NCBI GenBank assembly: GCA_963575745.1
Contig: CAUYUJ010014555.1
Location: 50,001 to 114,000 of the forward strand
DNA length: 64,000 nucleotides
Origin: Prorocentrum cordatum
Lineage: Eukaryota > Sar > Dinophyceae > Prorocentrales > Prorocentraceae
Direction: 5' to 3'
The position numbers and the translations under genes were made by a program. Under the pieces are notes generated by a model. That model was not told where the DNA came from. It saw nothing but the letters and a program-made list of their open reading frames with translations, and did no database searches. Of this stretch, positions 18,906 through 31,725 are shown in pieces (the first letter of the stretch is position 1; each line of letters starts with the position of its first letter).

Positions 18906-19060
18906 GCGCGCGGTTCGTGGACCCACAGGGGGGTCCACCGAAGGCCCCAGTAGCATGGTCCACATGGCGGCGCCACGTCACATGGACGCACCCCTCACAC
19001 GGTCCGCGGCCCCACATGGAGCCCCCAGTTGTATACGGTTGGGTTTTTCGCCAGGTTACG
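18906..19060 (+). repeat. 90-bp repeat family, array C (short) with terminal motif
   Basis: CGGTTCGTGGACCCAC, CACCGAAGGCCCCAGTAGC and GGTCCACATGGCGGCGCC are followed by ATACGGTTGGG and TTTTTCGCCAGG, then a T-run. Same arrangement as arrays A, D and E. Confidence 0.75.
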
Positions 19061-20400
19061 TTGTTTTTTTTTTTTGTTTGGTGGCTGGGCGTTTCTTATC
19101 CGCGTTGTTGGGTTAGCCTGGTGGTAAGGAGCCCAGGGAAACAATTGTTAGGAACAGTTGAGGTTCCGCAGTGTTGTGGCGGATGATGAAGGCAACCTGC
19201 GGCATGACATTCGAGACATCAGAACCGCGATTCAATTGTCCAGGAAACTCGTTTTGGACAGTTGCGTTTTCACATCAGTTTTTTTGTTGCTGACATGTGG
19301 TAGACGCATGGTTTCGAACAGTTGAGGTTTGATAAAATGTCATTGGGTGCATTGGTGCACATGCTAATTTGCACACTGGCCCCGCATTGTCCCAGGTTTT
19401 GTGCTTGATAAAGGGGGGCATCGTGGCGCGTCCTCGCGTGGCCCTGCATTCGTTTTCCGTCATTTTGAGGCCGTTCGGGGCCGTCATATGGGCCCCGTTG
19501 AGGACCTCGTTGGAAGTTTTTTTGGGGCGTTCGGAGAAATCTCGCGGCCCATCCGAAAATGCGGAAAACAAACGCGACAGATTTTTCAAACGTGGACACA
19601 AACGATGAAACATGCATGGCGTCGGCTTCTGTGGACCAGCGCGGGGGCCGCCCTTGCGGAGCTCTTGGGCCGCCTGGGCGGCCGCGGGTTGAGTGCTTTT
19701 CCTGTTCGCGGACTCCTTTCGAGACCGCCTGTGGGCGTCGTTTGATAATCTATGATGATTTATGGGCCGTCTTGGGGCCCTCTCCGACAATCGGGCGGTC
19801 TTCTGAGGGGTCGTTGGCCGTCTCGGAGTGGTCTTTGGGGACTTCGAAGGCCGCCCTGGGGCGCCAGGGAGCCCGAAAGGTGCGGACCTCCACATCTTGA
19901 ATATAATCAAGGATAGATCAATAGTATTTGTCTTTCGGTGCTGTGGTGGGGGCCCTCGGATATCCTTGCGCGCGTTTGCGCCGCCTCGTGCGTCCTTCGT
20001 GGGTCTTGTCGGTGCGGAATCAAAGGATTAGCTGGTCGCGGCGCGCCTTCTGGGATCCCCAAGGGGCCGTCGCGATGTCTTCCTGCGCCGCCGCGGGCGC
20101 CTCGCGGGCCGCCTCGGGGCCACGCGCGGCCGTCTCGGGGCCCGCTTTGGAACCTGTCGGGCAGCGTAGGGCCAACATTGGATTGGAACGCGCGGGGGTT
20201 GAAACGATCAAACAGATGGTTGTTGAGACGGGGCGGCTGTTGTGTCACTTATGCACGGCCGTGGCCTCGATGACACTAACCAGACGCATTGCGCGCGCCA
20301 ACGGGGTGCGATTGCATATCCTGTCGAACTGCAAGTACGTCATACGCCTTAGAGAACGTTGGAAATAATCCCAAATCGAAGCGCGAAGCGTTTTCACGCG
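19061..20400. other. Unique stretch without recognised gene
   Basis: T-run at 19060-19080, then mixed DNA. The part 19750-19900 carries diverged GGCCGTCTCGG words related to the 11-bp satellite. No protein family recognised. Confidence 0.3.
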
Positions 20401-22480
20401 CCTCTGCGTGCGAAAGCATGGTGGCGGCCTTCCTTTCCTTCCCCATCCGACCCCCTTCCCCCCCTCGCCGCGCTCTACTCTGCGTCCCCCCGCTGCGCCT
20501 CCGGCCCCCGCCCCGCCAGACCCTCCGCTCCTGCCCCCCCCCGCCGCCCCCGGCGCCCCCCCCCTCTGTTGCAATTTTGGATCCGACCATTCTGGCTCAA
20601 GTATTCTGGCTCCACAGAACCCTCTGCGTCGACGTCGTCTCCGCGGTGGGTCGACGCCCAGTGCGCATGCTGCGCTGGCGCGCGCTGTCGGCCCTTCGGA
20701 ACGCGCGCAGGCCCGCGGGGGCGCGCTCCCGCCTTTGCGGCGTGCGCGCGTGCGCGCGCGAGCGGGCTTTCAATCCCTTCGTTGTGCGTCGCGTCTTGCG
20801 CTAATCTGCGCGGTGCGGACGTGCGCGGTCGACTGCGCCGCTTCTTGCGCCGTGTGGCGACGAGAGGATGTGCTTTTTTGTTGTCGCGCCGTTCGAGGCG
20901 CCCATCAATTCCTGGCCGCTGCTCTTGAGTTCTGACCGTTCCCAGCGAGGGTGCCCAGCCTCATAGCTGACTGTTGGCGGTCGCGCTTCGACGCGCGATG
21001 CGTTTTTAGCGCGCCCTGAAAACCAGCGCCCGTTGCAATCCGATTCCATACCTCGCTGGTTTTTTTCCAGCTTGGGTTAGCGTTCGCGCCTTGCCGTGCG
21101 CGGGCGGCCCTACTCGCGTGATCGCGTCGCTTTGGATGCGCGGCGCGGTTTTCATTATGGTTTTGCGACCCCAAGAACTTTCAGAAGTGCGCCTGGCGAC
21201 CTGCAAATTTGCACAGCCAGTTGCCATCGCGCCGCGACTTCTGGCGATGCCATCGCCCTCGAACGTGCGCGCGCGCACGTGCGAGCCACTGGTTGTGGGT
21301 TAGCGCGCGCAGGCACGCGCATCGCGTTGGCTTGTGCAGTTTGCGTTCGTCATGCGGTTGCGCGCTGTAGTGCCGCGTGGGGTTCGCGCGTGGTTGCGCG
21401 ACCTCCAATGTGTCATTGAACGTAATGGCGCCTTTGATGTCGCTGTCGCAATGACACTTGCTCCAAGGTGTTTGTTCGATGTATCACCGCTGCCGCTGTC
21501 ATGGGCGCAGCGGTTCCTCATCGCAACGTCGCGATTGGCAGGCAATTCGGTCCGCGCCCTTTCGCGCCAAACGCTGTGATCGTGGTGCCCATCGGGGCTT
21601 CAGTCTGCAGCGAGGAGCATCGCGCGGGCGCTCGCGTTCTCGCGTTCAGTCAGCCGCGATTGGTCCAACGCTATACCGAGCATTTTGCGATTAAACGTTT
21701 AATTTTTTGAATTGCGTTTTGTCGTCAAAAGCTTCGCCAGTAGAATGGCGCCGCTGAGTTTTGCCTCCGAACTGCGCGAGTCGGATACGATGTGCACGCA
21801 CTGGCATTGGCTGGAGGTGGCTCAGCTTCGTGAGCGCACCTCAGTGGTCTTCCTACTGCATTGCGTTTCGTCGCGGACAGCTACACTTCAGATTCAGTGA
21901 GCCTTGACGTGTCAGGCCTTGTTCGCCGTACCATCGTTGACTCGGGGTGCCGCTGTGAGCCTGTGTTAGTCGCTCGGTTTCGCTCTCTTCTTCCCCCTCC
22001 CCCGCTTCCTGGCCTCACCCAGTGTGGTTCGGCTGGAGTTTGGCGCCGAAAGGGCGACTTCTCCCCCCCGTTCCACCGCCGGTCGCCGCGCCTGCGTCCC
22101 CACCAGCCGGGATGTCTGGGCCGGCTTCCTGCCGACGCAGCTTGCGTCTTAATGAGGGTCATTTTGTCCCTTGCACGTGCATTCGCTTCGGAGGCCAATC
22201 TACATCGTCACGCGCCCCGGACGTTGTGTTTGCTCCCTGTCATCCGCCTTGGAGCCGCGAGCCAAAAAACAATGTCCCCAACAAACCCATGTAGAAAAAA
22301 AGGCCAGGCGAGTTGCCTTGATCAGGGAAGTGTAGGAGCAAGCAGTGGAACGAATAGGGGGAGACAGCCGCCAATCCGAAGCTAGGGATCTGCCTGAGCA
22401 GACACAAGAGTCAACCATGAATACGTTCGCGGAACTTTCGATATGTGAACTTCTTGGCAGCTTACTTGGGCCATGCCGAT
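20401..22480. other. Unique stretch; fragment of the 11.4-kb repeat near 21770
   Basis: C-rich at 20440-20570 and GCGC-rich at 20650-21400. The segment 21765-21850 is a copy of the family at 11430-11660, and 22270-22335 is related to 17585-17640. Open frames show no motif. Confidence 0.4.
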
Positions 22481-22752
22481 GCTCTGGGCCATTTTGGAGG
22501 CCTTTGGAGGCCTTGGGGCCCTTTCTGGGATCTCTTGAGGCCCTCTAGGGGGCCCTCTTAGGGCCGTCGTGGAGGCCATCGATCAGGGAAGACTCCAGCC
22601 AGAACCCGACACATTGATTCTTGGTGCCCTCTTGGGGCGCGCCTGGGCGCGTTTGGGGCTGTCTCAGGGCCTTCCTGTGTCCATCATGGGGCTCCCTGTG
22701 GCCATATTCGAGCCATCTTCAGGCCTCAGGAGCCCATCGGGGGCGAAAAGAA
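22481..22752 (+). repeat. 11-bp degenerate satellite, forward array 2
   Basis: GGCCCTTTCTGGGATCTCTTGAGGCC-type diverged 11-bp units, with an island containing GACACATTGATTCTTGG. It ends directly at the start of the CA/CG tract, with CATCGGGGGCGAAAAG matching the island at 18310. Confidence 0.75.
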
Positions 22753-22866
22753 GAAATGGCAAAACACACGCGCACACGCAGACAGACAAAGACACATACA
22801 CACGCACACGCACACACACACACCTACGCACGCACGCGCGCACGCACGCACGCACGCACGCATGCA

Positions 22867-22898
<32 letters not shown>

Positions 22899-23383
22899 CA
22901 CGCACACACAGCACACACGCACAGCACACACAGCACAGCACACACAGCACACACAGCACACACAGCACACAGACAGCACACACACAGCACACACACAGCA
23001 CACAGACAGCACACACACAGCACACACACAGCACACACAGCACACACACAGCACATACACGCACGCGCACACGCACACGCACAGCACACACAGCACACAC
23101 AGCACACACGGCACACACAGTACACACACATCGCACACACAGCACATACACGCACGCGCACACGCACACGCACAGCACACACAGCACACACAGCACACAC
23201 AGCACACACAGCACACACACACAGCACACACACACAGCACGCATAGCGCACGCAGCACACACACAGCACACACAGCACACACAGCACACTCACATCACAC
23301 ACAGCACACACACATCACACACAGCACGCACACGCACACACAAACACACGCGCGCGCACACGCACACGTACGCGCAGGCGCAC

Positions 23384-23415
<32 letters not shown>

Positions 23416-26400
23416 GCACGCGCACACGCACACGCACACGCACACGAACACGCGCACACGCACACACGCACACAAGCACACACGCACACGCGCACACACT
23501 CACACACGCACGCACGCACACACGCACGCACGCACGCACGCTCGCACGCACACGCGCACACACGCACACGCGCACACACGCACACACGCACACACGCACA
23601 CACGCACACACGCGCACACGCACACACGCACACACGCACACACGCACGCGCGCACACGCGCACACGCGCACGCGCGCACACGCGCGCACGCGCACATGCG
23701 CATACGCGCACTCGCGCACGCGCGCACACGCGCGCGCGCTTGCGGGCACGCGCGCGCACGCGCGCACGCGCGCGCGCACGCGCGCGGGCGCGCACGTACG
23801 CGCACGCACGCATGCACGCACGCGCACGCAGACGCACGCACGCGCGCACGCGCGCACGCGCGCACGCGCGCGCGCACGCGCGCGCGGGCGCACTGCGCAC
23901 GCGCACGCACACGCTTTGCATACGCGCGCCACACGCACGCACACGCACGCACGCGCACACGTGCACGCACACGCACGCACACGCTCGCACGCGCGGGATC
24001 CACGCACGCACACGCACGCACATCGCTGGCAAACGAACACACAACACGCATAACACACCCAACAGGACGCGCACGCACGCGCACACACACGCCACGCGCA
24101 CGCACGCGCACGAACCTACGCGGCATGCACACACGCACACTACGCGCGCACGCACGCACACACGCACACACGCACGCACGCGCAACACGTTGTACGCGCA
24201 GACCAGACACGCACACTCGCTCGCCCGCACACGCACGCACCACTTCACGCACGCACACACGCACGCACAAAAACACACCCACACGCGCGCGCGCACACCC
24301 ACCGCACGCAAGCCGCGCGCACACGCTAACGCTCACCGCACACGCGCGCGCCGCACGCGCGCATGCACGCGCGCGCACACGCACGCACACGCACCGCGCA
24401 CGAAACGCACGGCACGCGCGCGCAGGGCCGGCACACGGCACGCACACGCCACGCACACGCAACGCACACGCACTCGCACACGCACGCGCGCACACCGCGC
24501 GCGCCACGCGCGCACTGCGCACGCGCGCGCCCCACGCGCGCCATGCGGCGCGCACACGCGCCGCACGCGCGCGGCATCACGCGCAAGCGCCGCACGCGCG
24601 CGCGCGCGCACGGGGCCAACGCGGCACGCGCGCGCGCGCGCACGCACGACCCCACGCGCGCGCACGCGCACGCGCGCACGCGCGCACTCGCGCGCCCGCG
24701 CGCGCGAGAACACGCACAGTACATGCACACGCACGCGCACGCGCGCACGCGCACGCGCACGCGCGCGCACGCGCACACGCGCGCGTAGCGCATGCTCACG
24801 CACGCGCACACGCACACGCACGCGCACATGCACGCCCACGCGCACACGCACTGCGCGCGCACACGCGCCGCAAAACACACACGCGCACGCGCGCGGGCAC
24901 GCGCGCGCGCACGCGCACTCGCACGCGCGCGCACAACCAAACACACGCACGCCCACGCACGCACGCGCACGCGCACACGCGCACGCACACGCGCGCAAAC
25001 GCACACGCACAGCGCACGCGCACGCGCACGCACGCACGCACGCGCACACACGCACACGCACACACGCACACGCGCACACGCACGCGCACGCGCACGCGCA
25101 CGCGCACACGCGCACGCACGCGCGCGCGAACACGCACGCGCGCGCGCACACGCACACGCGCGCGCACGCGCATGCGCACGCGCGCACACGCACGCGCACA
25201 CGCACTCGCACACGCACACGCACGCGCACACGCACGCGCACGCGCCCACGCGCTCGCGCATACGCGCGCGCACACGCGCACGCACGCACGCCTGCGCCCA
25301 CGCACGCGCGCATGACACACGCGCGCACGCACGCACAAGCACGCGCACGAACGCACGCGCACGCACGGGCACGCACGTGCACGCGCACGCACGCACACGC
25401 ACGCACACGCACGCACACGCACGCACGCGCACGCACGCGCACGCACGCGCACGCACGCACGCGCGCGCGCACACGCGCGCACGCGCGCGCACACGCGCGC
25501 ACGCGCGCGCACGCGCGCACGCGTGCACACGCGCACGCGCGCACACGGGCCCACGCGCACACGCGCGCGCGCACGCGCGCACGCGTGCACGCGCACGCGC
25601 GCACACGCGCAAACGCGCACTCGCGCACTCGCGCACGCGCACGCGCGCGCGCACACGCACAGCACATGCACGCGCACACGCACACACGCACGCGCACGCG
25701 CACGCGCGCACGCACGCGCACGCGCACGCGTAGACGCACGCGCATGCGCACACGCACACACATACGCATGCGCACGCGCACGCACACGCACACGCACACG
25801 CACACGCGCACGCCCACGCACGCCCACGCGCACACGCACTGCACGCGCACGCGCGCCGCACACACGCGCGCGCGCACGGGCACGCGCGCGCGCTCGCGCA
25901 CGCGCGCGCGCACGCACAACCAAACACACGTACGCCCACACACGCACGCGCACGCGCGCACGCGCGCGCACGCGCACACACACGCACACGCGCACGCACG
26001 CGCACGCGCACACGCACACGCACGTGCACGCACGCACGCGCACACGCACACACGCGCACACGCACACGCACGCGCACGCGCACACGCACGCGCACGCGCG
26101 CACGCACGCGCGCGCGAACACGCACGCGCACGCGCGCACGCACACGCACGCGCAAGCGCATTCGCACGCGCGCACACGCACGCGCACACGCACTCGCACA
26201 CGCACGCGCACGCGCACACGCACGCGCACGCGTCCACGCGCGCGCACGCACACGGGCACGCGCGCGCACGCGCACGCGCGCACACTTGCACACGCACGCG
26301 CACACAAGCGCACACGCACGCACGCACGCACGCACACACGCACGCGCGCACACACGCGCGCACGCATACACGCACGCGCGCACATGCGCACACGCGCACA

Positions 26401-27770
26401 CGCGCACACACGCACACGCGCACGCACGCACGCACGCACGCACGTGCGCACATGCGCAGCGCACGCGCACACATACACGCACACGCACGCGCGCACGCAC
26501 GCAACACACTCGCGCGCGCGTGCACGCGCGCACGCGCGCGCGCGAACTCGAGCGCGCGCATGCGCGCGCGCACGCGTGCACACGCTCACATGCGCACACG
26601 CTCACACGCACACGCACGCGCACGCGCGCGCACGCGCGCTCGCGCGCGCGCCCACGCGCGCGCGCGCCCACGCGCACGCGCGCACGCGCGCACACGCGCA
26701 CGCGCGCGCACACGCGCACACGCGCACGTGCCCGCACGAGCACGCGCGCAAACGCGCGCACGCGCGCACGCGCGCACGCGTGTACGCGCACGCGCGCACA
26801 TGCGCACATGCGCACATGCGCACGCACGCGCACGCGCGCGAACGCGCACACGCGCACGCGCGCACATTCGCACACGCGCACGCGCGCACGCCCGCGCACG
26901 CGCACGCGCGCACGCGCGCACGCGCGCGCGCACGCGCGCACACGCGCGCGCGCACACACGCACACGCGCGCACGCGCGCGCGCTCGCCCGCGCACGCACG
27001 CACTCGCACGCGCGCACACGCGCGCGCGCGTTCGCGCGCGCGCCCCACGCGCGCGTGCGCCCGCGCTCCCCGCGCGCCCACGCGCCCACGCGCCCGCGCG
27101 CCCACGCGCGCGCGCACGCTCAACGCGGATGCGCGCGCACGCGCGCGCGTGCACACGCGCCCACGCGCCCGCGCGCCCAGGCGCACGCGCGCGCGCGCCC
27201 GCGCGCCCGCGCGCCCACGCGCACGCCCGCCCGCGCGCTCGCCCGCACACGCGCACGCGCGCGCGCACGCGCGCACGCGCGCACGCGCCCGCGCGCCCAC
27301 GCGCCCGCGCGCACACGCGCACACGCGCACACGCGTACGCGCGCACACGCGCACACGCGCACACGCGCACACGCTCACGCGCGCACGCGCGCACGCGTGC
27401 ACCACGTGCGCACACGCGCACGCGCGCACACGCGCGCGCGCGCCCACGCGCACACGCGCGCGCTCGCGCACACGCGCACGCTCGCACACGCGCACACGCG
27501 CACACGCGCACACGCGCACGCGCGCACACGCGCACGCGCGCACACGCGCACACGCGCACATACGCGCACGCGCACACGTGCACACGCGCGCACACGCGCA
27601 GACGCGCACGCGCGCACACGCGCGCGCACGCGCGCAAGCGCGCACACGCGCACACGCGCACGCGCGCGCGCACGCGCGCGCCCACGCGCACCCACGTGCG
27701 CCCTCGCGCGCCCACGCGCGCCCACGCGCGCCCACGCGCACCCACGCGCACCCACGAGCACCTGGCGCAT
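22753..27770. repeat. 5-kb alternating purine-pyrimidine (CA/CG) satellite
   Basis: Nearly every base from 22760 to 27760 keeps C/T-A/G alternation. Composition drifts from CACAG and CACACA (22900-23330), through CACGCA, to CGCGCGCA and CGCCCACG near 27000-27750. A higher-order repeat is visible: ACAACCAAACACACG at about 24932 and 25916, and ACACGCACTGC at 24845 and 25833, about 985 bp apart. Such DNA favours left-handed (Z) structure. The single 1745-codon open frame is an effect of a tract that cannot form stops. Confidence 0.95.
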
Positions 27771-28339
27771 GCGCCCTCCTTCGCTTTTTTCCACGCATGC
27801 GGTTTTCTCGTGTTCCGCCAGCCCCACGGGGCAGCTCCGCCGGAGCAAGCTGAACTGAATCTGGAGCAAGCTGAACTGAACTTGCTAAGCGTCGGGGGGG
27901 CGTCAAGTCACCCCCGCCGGCAGCTACCGCGCGCCGAAGGCGCTCCGACCCCCGTCGCGGCGCGACGACGCGGCGAGGTTGACCCCCGTCGGGGGGGAGA
28001 AATTTGCTTCCTCACGCTTCTTAAGGGACCCAAAGTAGCCTTCTGCCGCGAACCCTGTCTGGAATCGCCGTGCCTTTGCCATGCCACCCTCGCGTCCACG
28101 GCTTAATCAAAGGGGCCCGTCGGAACTAGCAGTCAGCGTTGGCGCCCGTTTGGCGGCGGGTGAGGTGGTGGAGGTGGTGGTGGTGGTGGTGGAGGAGGAG
28201 GAGGAGGTGGCGCGAGGGCGGTGGCCTTCGACGAAGGCAAGGGCCTTCTTAGAGACCCCCTAGCGTTCCTGAAACAGCCTCGCTGGCGGCGGGGGGGGCT
28301 GTGGGAAACCCCCTTGCCGTCTTGGTCAAGCAGTGGCGA
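27771..28339. other. Spacer with a CTGAACTGAA duplication and GGT tract
   Basis: GGAGCAAGCTGAACTGAA is repeated at 27842 and 27862. GGT/GGA triplets lie at 28160-28210. No gene seen. Confidence 0.4.
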
Positions 28340-28560
28340 AGCGTCCCAGCTCGCCTATAGCCTGAGATTTTGTAGTGGTTTCCACGAAATGTTCTTAGAA
28401 CGCTTCTGGCTGGGACTGTCTTGTTTTAACACGTGGGGCTTCTGTTCTAAGAACATCGATGTTGTTCTTAAGACCTTTTTGGGTTTTATAAAGATGTCGT
28501 GGTAGGCCTGTAGGAATGGTGTGACGGTCGGTCCCTGCTCAACTTGGGAGGCCGCCTTTC
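28340..28560 (+). repeat. Dispersed ~220-bp repeat, copy 2
   Basis: Partner of 1180-1400, ending GACGGTCGGTCCCTGCTCAA. Confidence 0.6.
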
Positions 28561-29045
28561 CTGCCCCGCCGCCCGTGGCGCGCCGCTTGCATGGGGCATA
28601 CCCAGGCGCCCGTGGGAGCTGCTCGCAGCAGTCGGCGCGGGCTACTGCCAGCGTCGGATTGGGCTGTTCGGGCTCGTGTCGTGACGCGGCGCTCGCCGCA
28701 ACCAGAACGAGCGTCAGAGGAGGACAACGATCCGATGCCGATGCCCTTCCTTTTTTTTGCCGCCTTTCTGGCCCCGCCCTTGCTGGGGGGTCCCCGCTGC
28801 CGCGGTCAAAACCAGCTCGGGGCCCTGGTCAGACCGCAGCTCGGGGAAAACCCAGGGATCCGAAGCACTGGTGTCTCTTCGGTTTTCTCCAGGGGGGGTC
28901 AGGACTGGACGCTTTGCGAGGGGGACGGGCTCGGGGGGGGGGGGGCGGGGGGGGAGCGACGTTCTCGGATTCGCGCACCAGGCACGATGCACGCCTGGGC
29001 GTTTTTTCCTGTTCTCTCTTGTTTTTTTTTTCCTTCACACAAGGA
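28561..29045. other. Unique GC-rich stretch
   Basis: G-run at about 28930-28950 and T-run at 29020-29030. Open frames have no recognisable domain. Confidence 0.3.
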
Positions 29046-29230
29046 AGGCTGTTAAGTATTCATCGTTGATGACCCTTGACGAAGGATTCCCGCAAAGGAT
29101 TCCTTGCTACGGCCGCATTACTACATTACTGACGACCCCTTAGTGCGGAAACCTTACTCACATTTTCTTACGACGGATCCATGACGTAAGATGACCCCTT
29201 TAGCCAGAATTCCTTGTTAAGGGTTCTGAG
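29046..29230 (+). repeat. ~15-bp AAGGATTCCTTAC satellite, short array
   Basis: GACGAAGGATTCCCG, AAAGGATTCCTTGC and CCAGAATTCCTTGTTAAGG belong to the family at 39320-40850. Confidence 0.7.
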
Positions 29231-29790
29231 TACGGATTTGCGATCACCGAAGGCCCCAGCGGCAGCGCCCGCACGCGGTTCCACCGTTCGACCCTCCGTT
29301 TCGGCGAACCCTTCGCACGTTTTGTGGCCCCATAGGGAGCTCCACTTGAGGCCTCAGTGGCAGCGCCCGCTGCGGTTCCACCCTCCATTCCGGCGAACGC
29401 CCTCCAATTCGGCGGATCCCTCGCACGTTTCGTGGCCCCCACAGGGAGCTCCACTGAAGGTCCCAGTGGCGGCGCCCGCTGCGGTTCCACCCCCCATCTC
29501 GGCAAACCCCTCACACGTTTCATGGCCTCATAGGGGTCTCCACCGAAGGCTCTAGTGGCAGCGCCCGCATGCGGTTCCGCATTCTATTCCTGCGAATCCC
29601 TCACACGTGTCGTGGCCCCATGGGGAGCTCCACCGAAGGTCTCAGTGGCAGCGCCCGCATGGCGGCCCCGCCACATTTCTGTACACCCTTTACGCGTTTC
29701 GTGGCCCCACAAGGGGACCCACCGACGGCGATACTCACAACGACGGTACCCACAACTGCATATGGTTGGGCCCTTCGCCAGGCCAATTTT
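29231..29790 (+). repeat. 90-bp repeat family, array D
   Basis: CGTTT(T/C)(G/A)TGGCC cores lie near 29317, 29427, 29517, 29605 and 29696. Blocks CATAGGGAGCTCCAC and CAGTGGCAGCGCCCGC are shared. The right end is GGTACCCACAACTGCATATG, TTGGGCCCTTCGCCAGG, then T-rich DNA. Confidence 0.85.
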
Positions 29791-29794
29791 GTTT

Positions 29795-29826
29795 TCTCTG
29801 TCTGTCTGTCTGTCTGTCTGTCTGTG

Positions 29827-29910
<84 letters not shown>

Positions 29911-29925
29911 CCTATTTCTCTTCCT
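29795..29925. repeat. (TCTG)n tetranucleotide then (TC)n
   Basis: About 23 TCTG units with one variant, then TC repeats. It lies directly behind the end of array D. Confidence 0.95.
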
Positions 29926-30575
29926 CCCCTGAGTGCTCCTCCAAGGGTTTCCACAACGGCTGTGGAAACATATGCCAATAGTTTGGCCTGATGTTGGCCC
30001 GACGTTTGGCCACATAGACGCTTCCCAAAGGCAAGGGGCTGCGTTTTTGCCGCAGGCACCTTCGATACAAAACTACAGCACTACAAGCAGAACTGCAAGC
30101 AGCAAACAGAAGATGGCCTGGCGCACGACGACGAAGCGACTTTACAGGGCAGCTTGCGCAGGCCAATCGCGTGGTACACTGCTCGGTTGCGTGCGAGCGT
30201 ACGCGGGAATATTCGCGCAATCGACCTCGTGTTTAGAGTCGTAGATCCAATCCCAGTCGAAGTCGTCGCGTGAGACATCCTGGCCCAACTGGCGGTCCAA
30301 GTCGTTTGACCCAGGTGCCCAATGCCATACACACATTTCCAGATTCGCTGTTGACGTTCATGCGTTCGCGAGGACGGTCTCAGGGCCTTCGCCACGCTGT
30401 TCACCTCGCTCGTGGTGTTCACGGGGGGCATTCGTGCCGCAACGGGTCTGCTGGCTGGTGTGCCCGCAACCGGGAGGGGGAATGCCTCGCGGCGGCATGG
30501 GGCAGAGGTGTGCGCCTGCCCCTCACCCGCTGGCAACTTGATCACACTCGCACAGCATCGGCACATGGGCTCTGA
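29926..30575. other. Unique stretch; weak coding character on the minus strand
   Basis: On the minus strand 30142-30336 gives an acidic, non-repetitive peptide containing DVSRDDFDWDWIYDSKHEVD. No family is recognised, and the + strand has partly overlapping open frames. Confidence 0.3.
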
Positions 30576-30917
30576 AGCCACAAGTGGTGCAGGCATTATG
30601 ACTTTGCAGAACGACGCAACGGGTTCCCGATCCACCGGGAATCCAGACTGGATGATCGGGGACCAGTCCGTTGCCTACCTGCACAGTGCGCGAATGGCTT
30701 CCCGACAAGTTTGATTTCGACTTGCTCTGGTAAGAATAGCTACAACGACTTGGCGGTCTTCGAGTTTACGGCGGCTGGCTGTGGAGCGACGTCCAGCTTC
30801 ACTCTCCTGACAGGCAACAGCTGGACGTTGATGGAGGGCTGCTCCAATCTGTGCCCTGCGACAGTGTCGGGAAGCGTGGCGTGCCCGACGACGAACGCAT
30901 CTGATCTTCTACATTAG
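30576..30917 (+). CDS. Possible exon, unrecognised cysteine-containing peptide
   Basis: An open plus frame of about 114 codons runs between stops at 30573 and 30918. The second half, including GKNSYNDLAVFEFTAAGCG, TGNSWTLMEGCSNLCP and SGSVACPTTNASD, has balanced composition and several cysteines, unlike the Arg/Pro-rich noise frames elsewhere. I do not recognise a family. There is no start codon that clearly decides a gene start, no signal peptide within the frame and no clear splice sites. It may be an exon of a secreted or cell-surface protein or simply a chance open frame. Confidence 0.22.
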   Translation, partial: SHKWCRHYDFAERRNGFPIHRESRLDDRGPVRCLPAQCANGFPTSLISTCSGKNSYNDLAVFEFTAAGCGATSSFTLLTGNSWTLMEGCSNLCPATVSGSVACPTTNASDLLH

Positions 30918-31189
30918 ACATCTTCAGCAGTCTGCATTTGCAGTCGGAGGGTTATCTAAAGGCTGCCGCCTCTGCCACCGACCCCAATTGAGCGACGTAT
31001 GTTTGATTCGTTTGTTGTCGGAGTGCCTTTTCCGAGCACGGCAGGAAGGGTTCAGGTGAGACATCCAAGCCTGAGCCTCGCCCCATGGACTCCTGATTAT
31101 ATGTTGCTCCTCGGACTCCTCTCTATCGAATGGCCTTCGGCCCATCCCGCCACTGTGCCTGGGTTGTGGGTATGAAGCCTATTGGGTAT
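30918..31189. other. Unique spacer
   Basis: Contains a single GTGAGACATCCAAGCC word (31053) related to the 65-bp family. No gene seen. Confidence 0.3.
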
Positions 31190-31725
31190 GCAGTTTTGAG
31201 GCCTCTTGCGGGCAGTTTTGGAACCTCTTGGGGTCGCTGTTGGGTCCCTTGAGAGCCTCTTGGAGCCTCTTGGGGCCTCTTGGGTGCTTCTTGGGGCCTC
31301 CTGGGGGCCTCTCGGGGCGGAACGATAGGATTTTCGGTTCGTGTTCCCTCTCTTGGGCCACTTTTTGGGCCGTTGTGGGGCCCTCTTGGGCCGTCTTGGG
31401 CGCCTCCTGGGCCGTCTTGAGGCGCTCGAGGGCCGTCTTGGGGCCCTCTTGGAGGCTTCTTGGGCAGTCCTGGGGTGGTATTGGGGGCCTCGGGCCGTCT
31501 GGGAGCGCCGGAAAGGAAACAAGGTGAGAACGCCACCATCTTTTAAACGACGAAGGCAAATCAATGGTTTTTGCCTCTCAGGGTCCTCTTGGGAGGCATC
31601 CTCGAGGCCTCTTGGGGCATCTTGGAGGCCTCTTGGGCCATCTTGGGGGCGATCTTTGGGCGTCTCGGGGCTTTCTGGGGCCGTCGTGGGCCTCTTTGGG
31701 CCATGTTGGCCCGTTTTGGGGCCCC
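31190..31725 (+). repeat. 11-bp degenerate satellite, forward array 3
   Basis: CTCTTGGGGCC units repeat every 10-11 bp. Islands near 31318-31350 (AACGATAGGATTTTCGGTTC) and 31508-31570 (GGAAACAAGGTGAGAACGCC) resemble the island at 18300. Confidence 0.88.

Noticed and set aside
24326-27751. 1141-codon minus-strand frame (Arg/Val/Cys/Ala)
   Set aside because: Same stop-free tract read on the other strand.
22621-27858. Single 1745-codon open frame (His/Thr/Arg/Ala repeats)
   Set aside because: The CA/CG tract cannot form stop codons in most frames. Long frames occur on both strands and the composition is that of the repeat.
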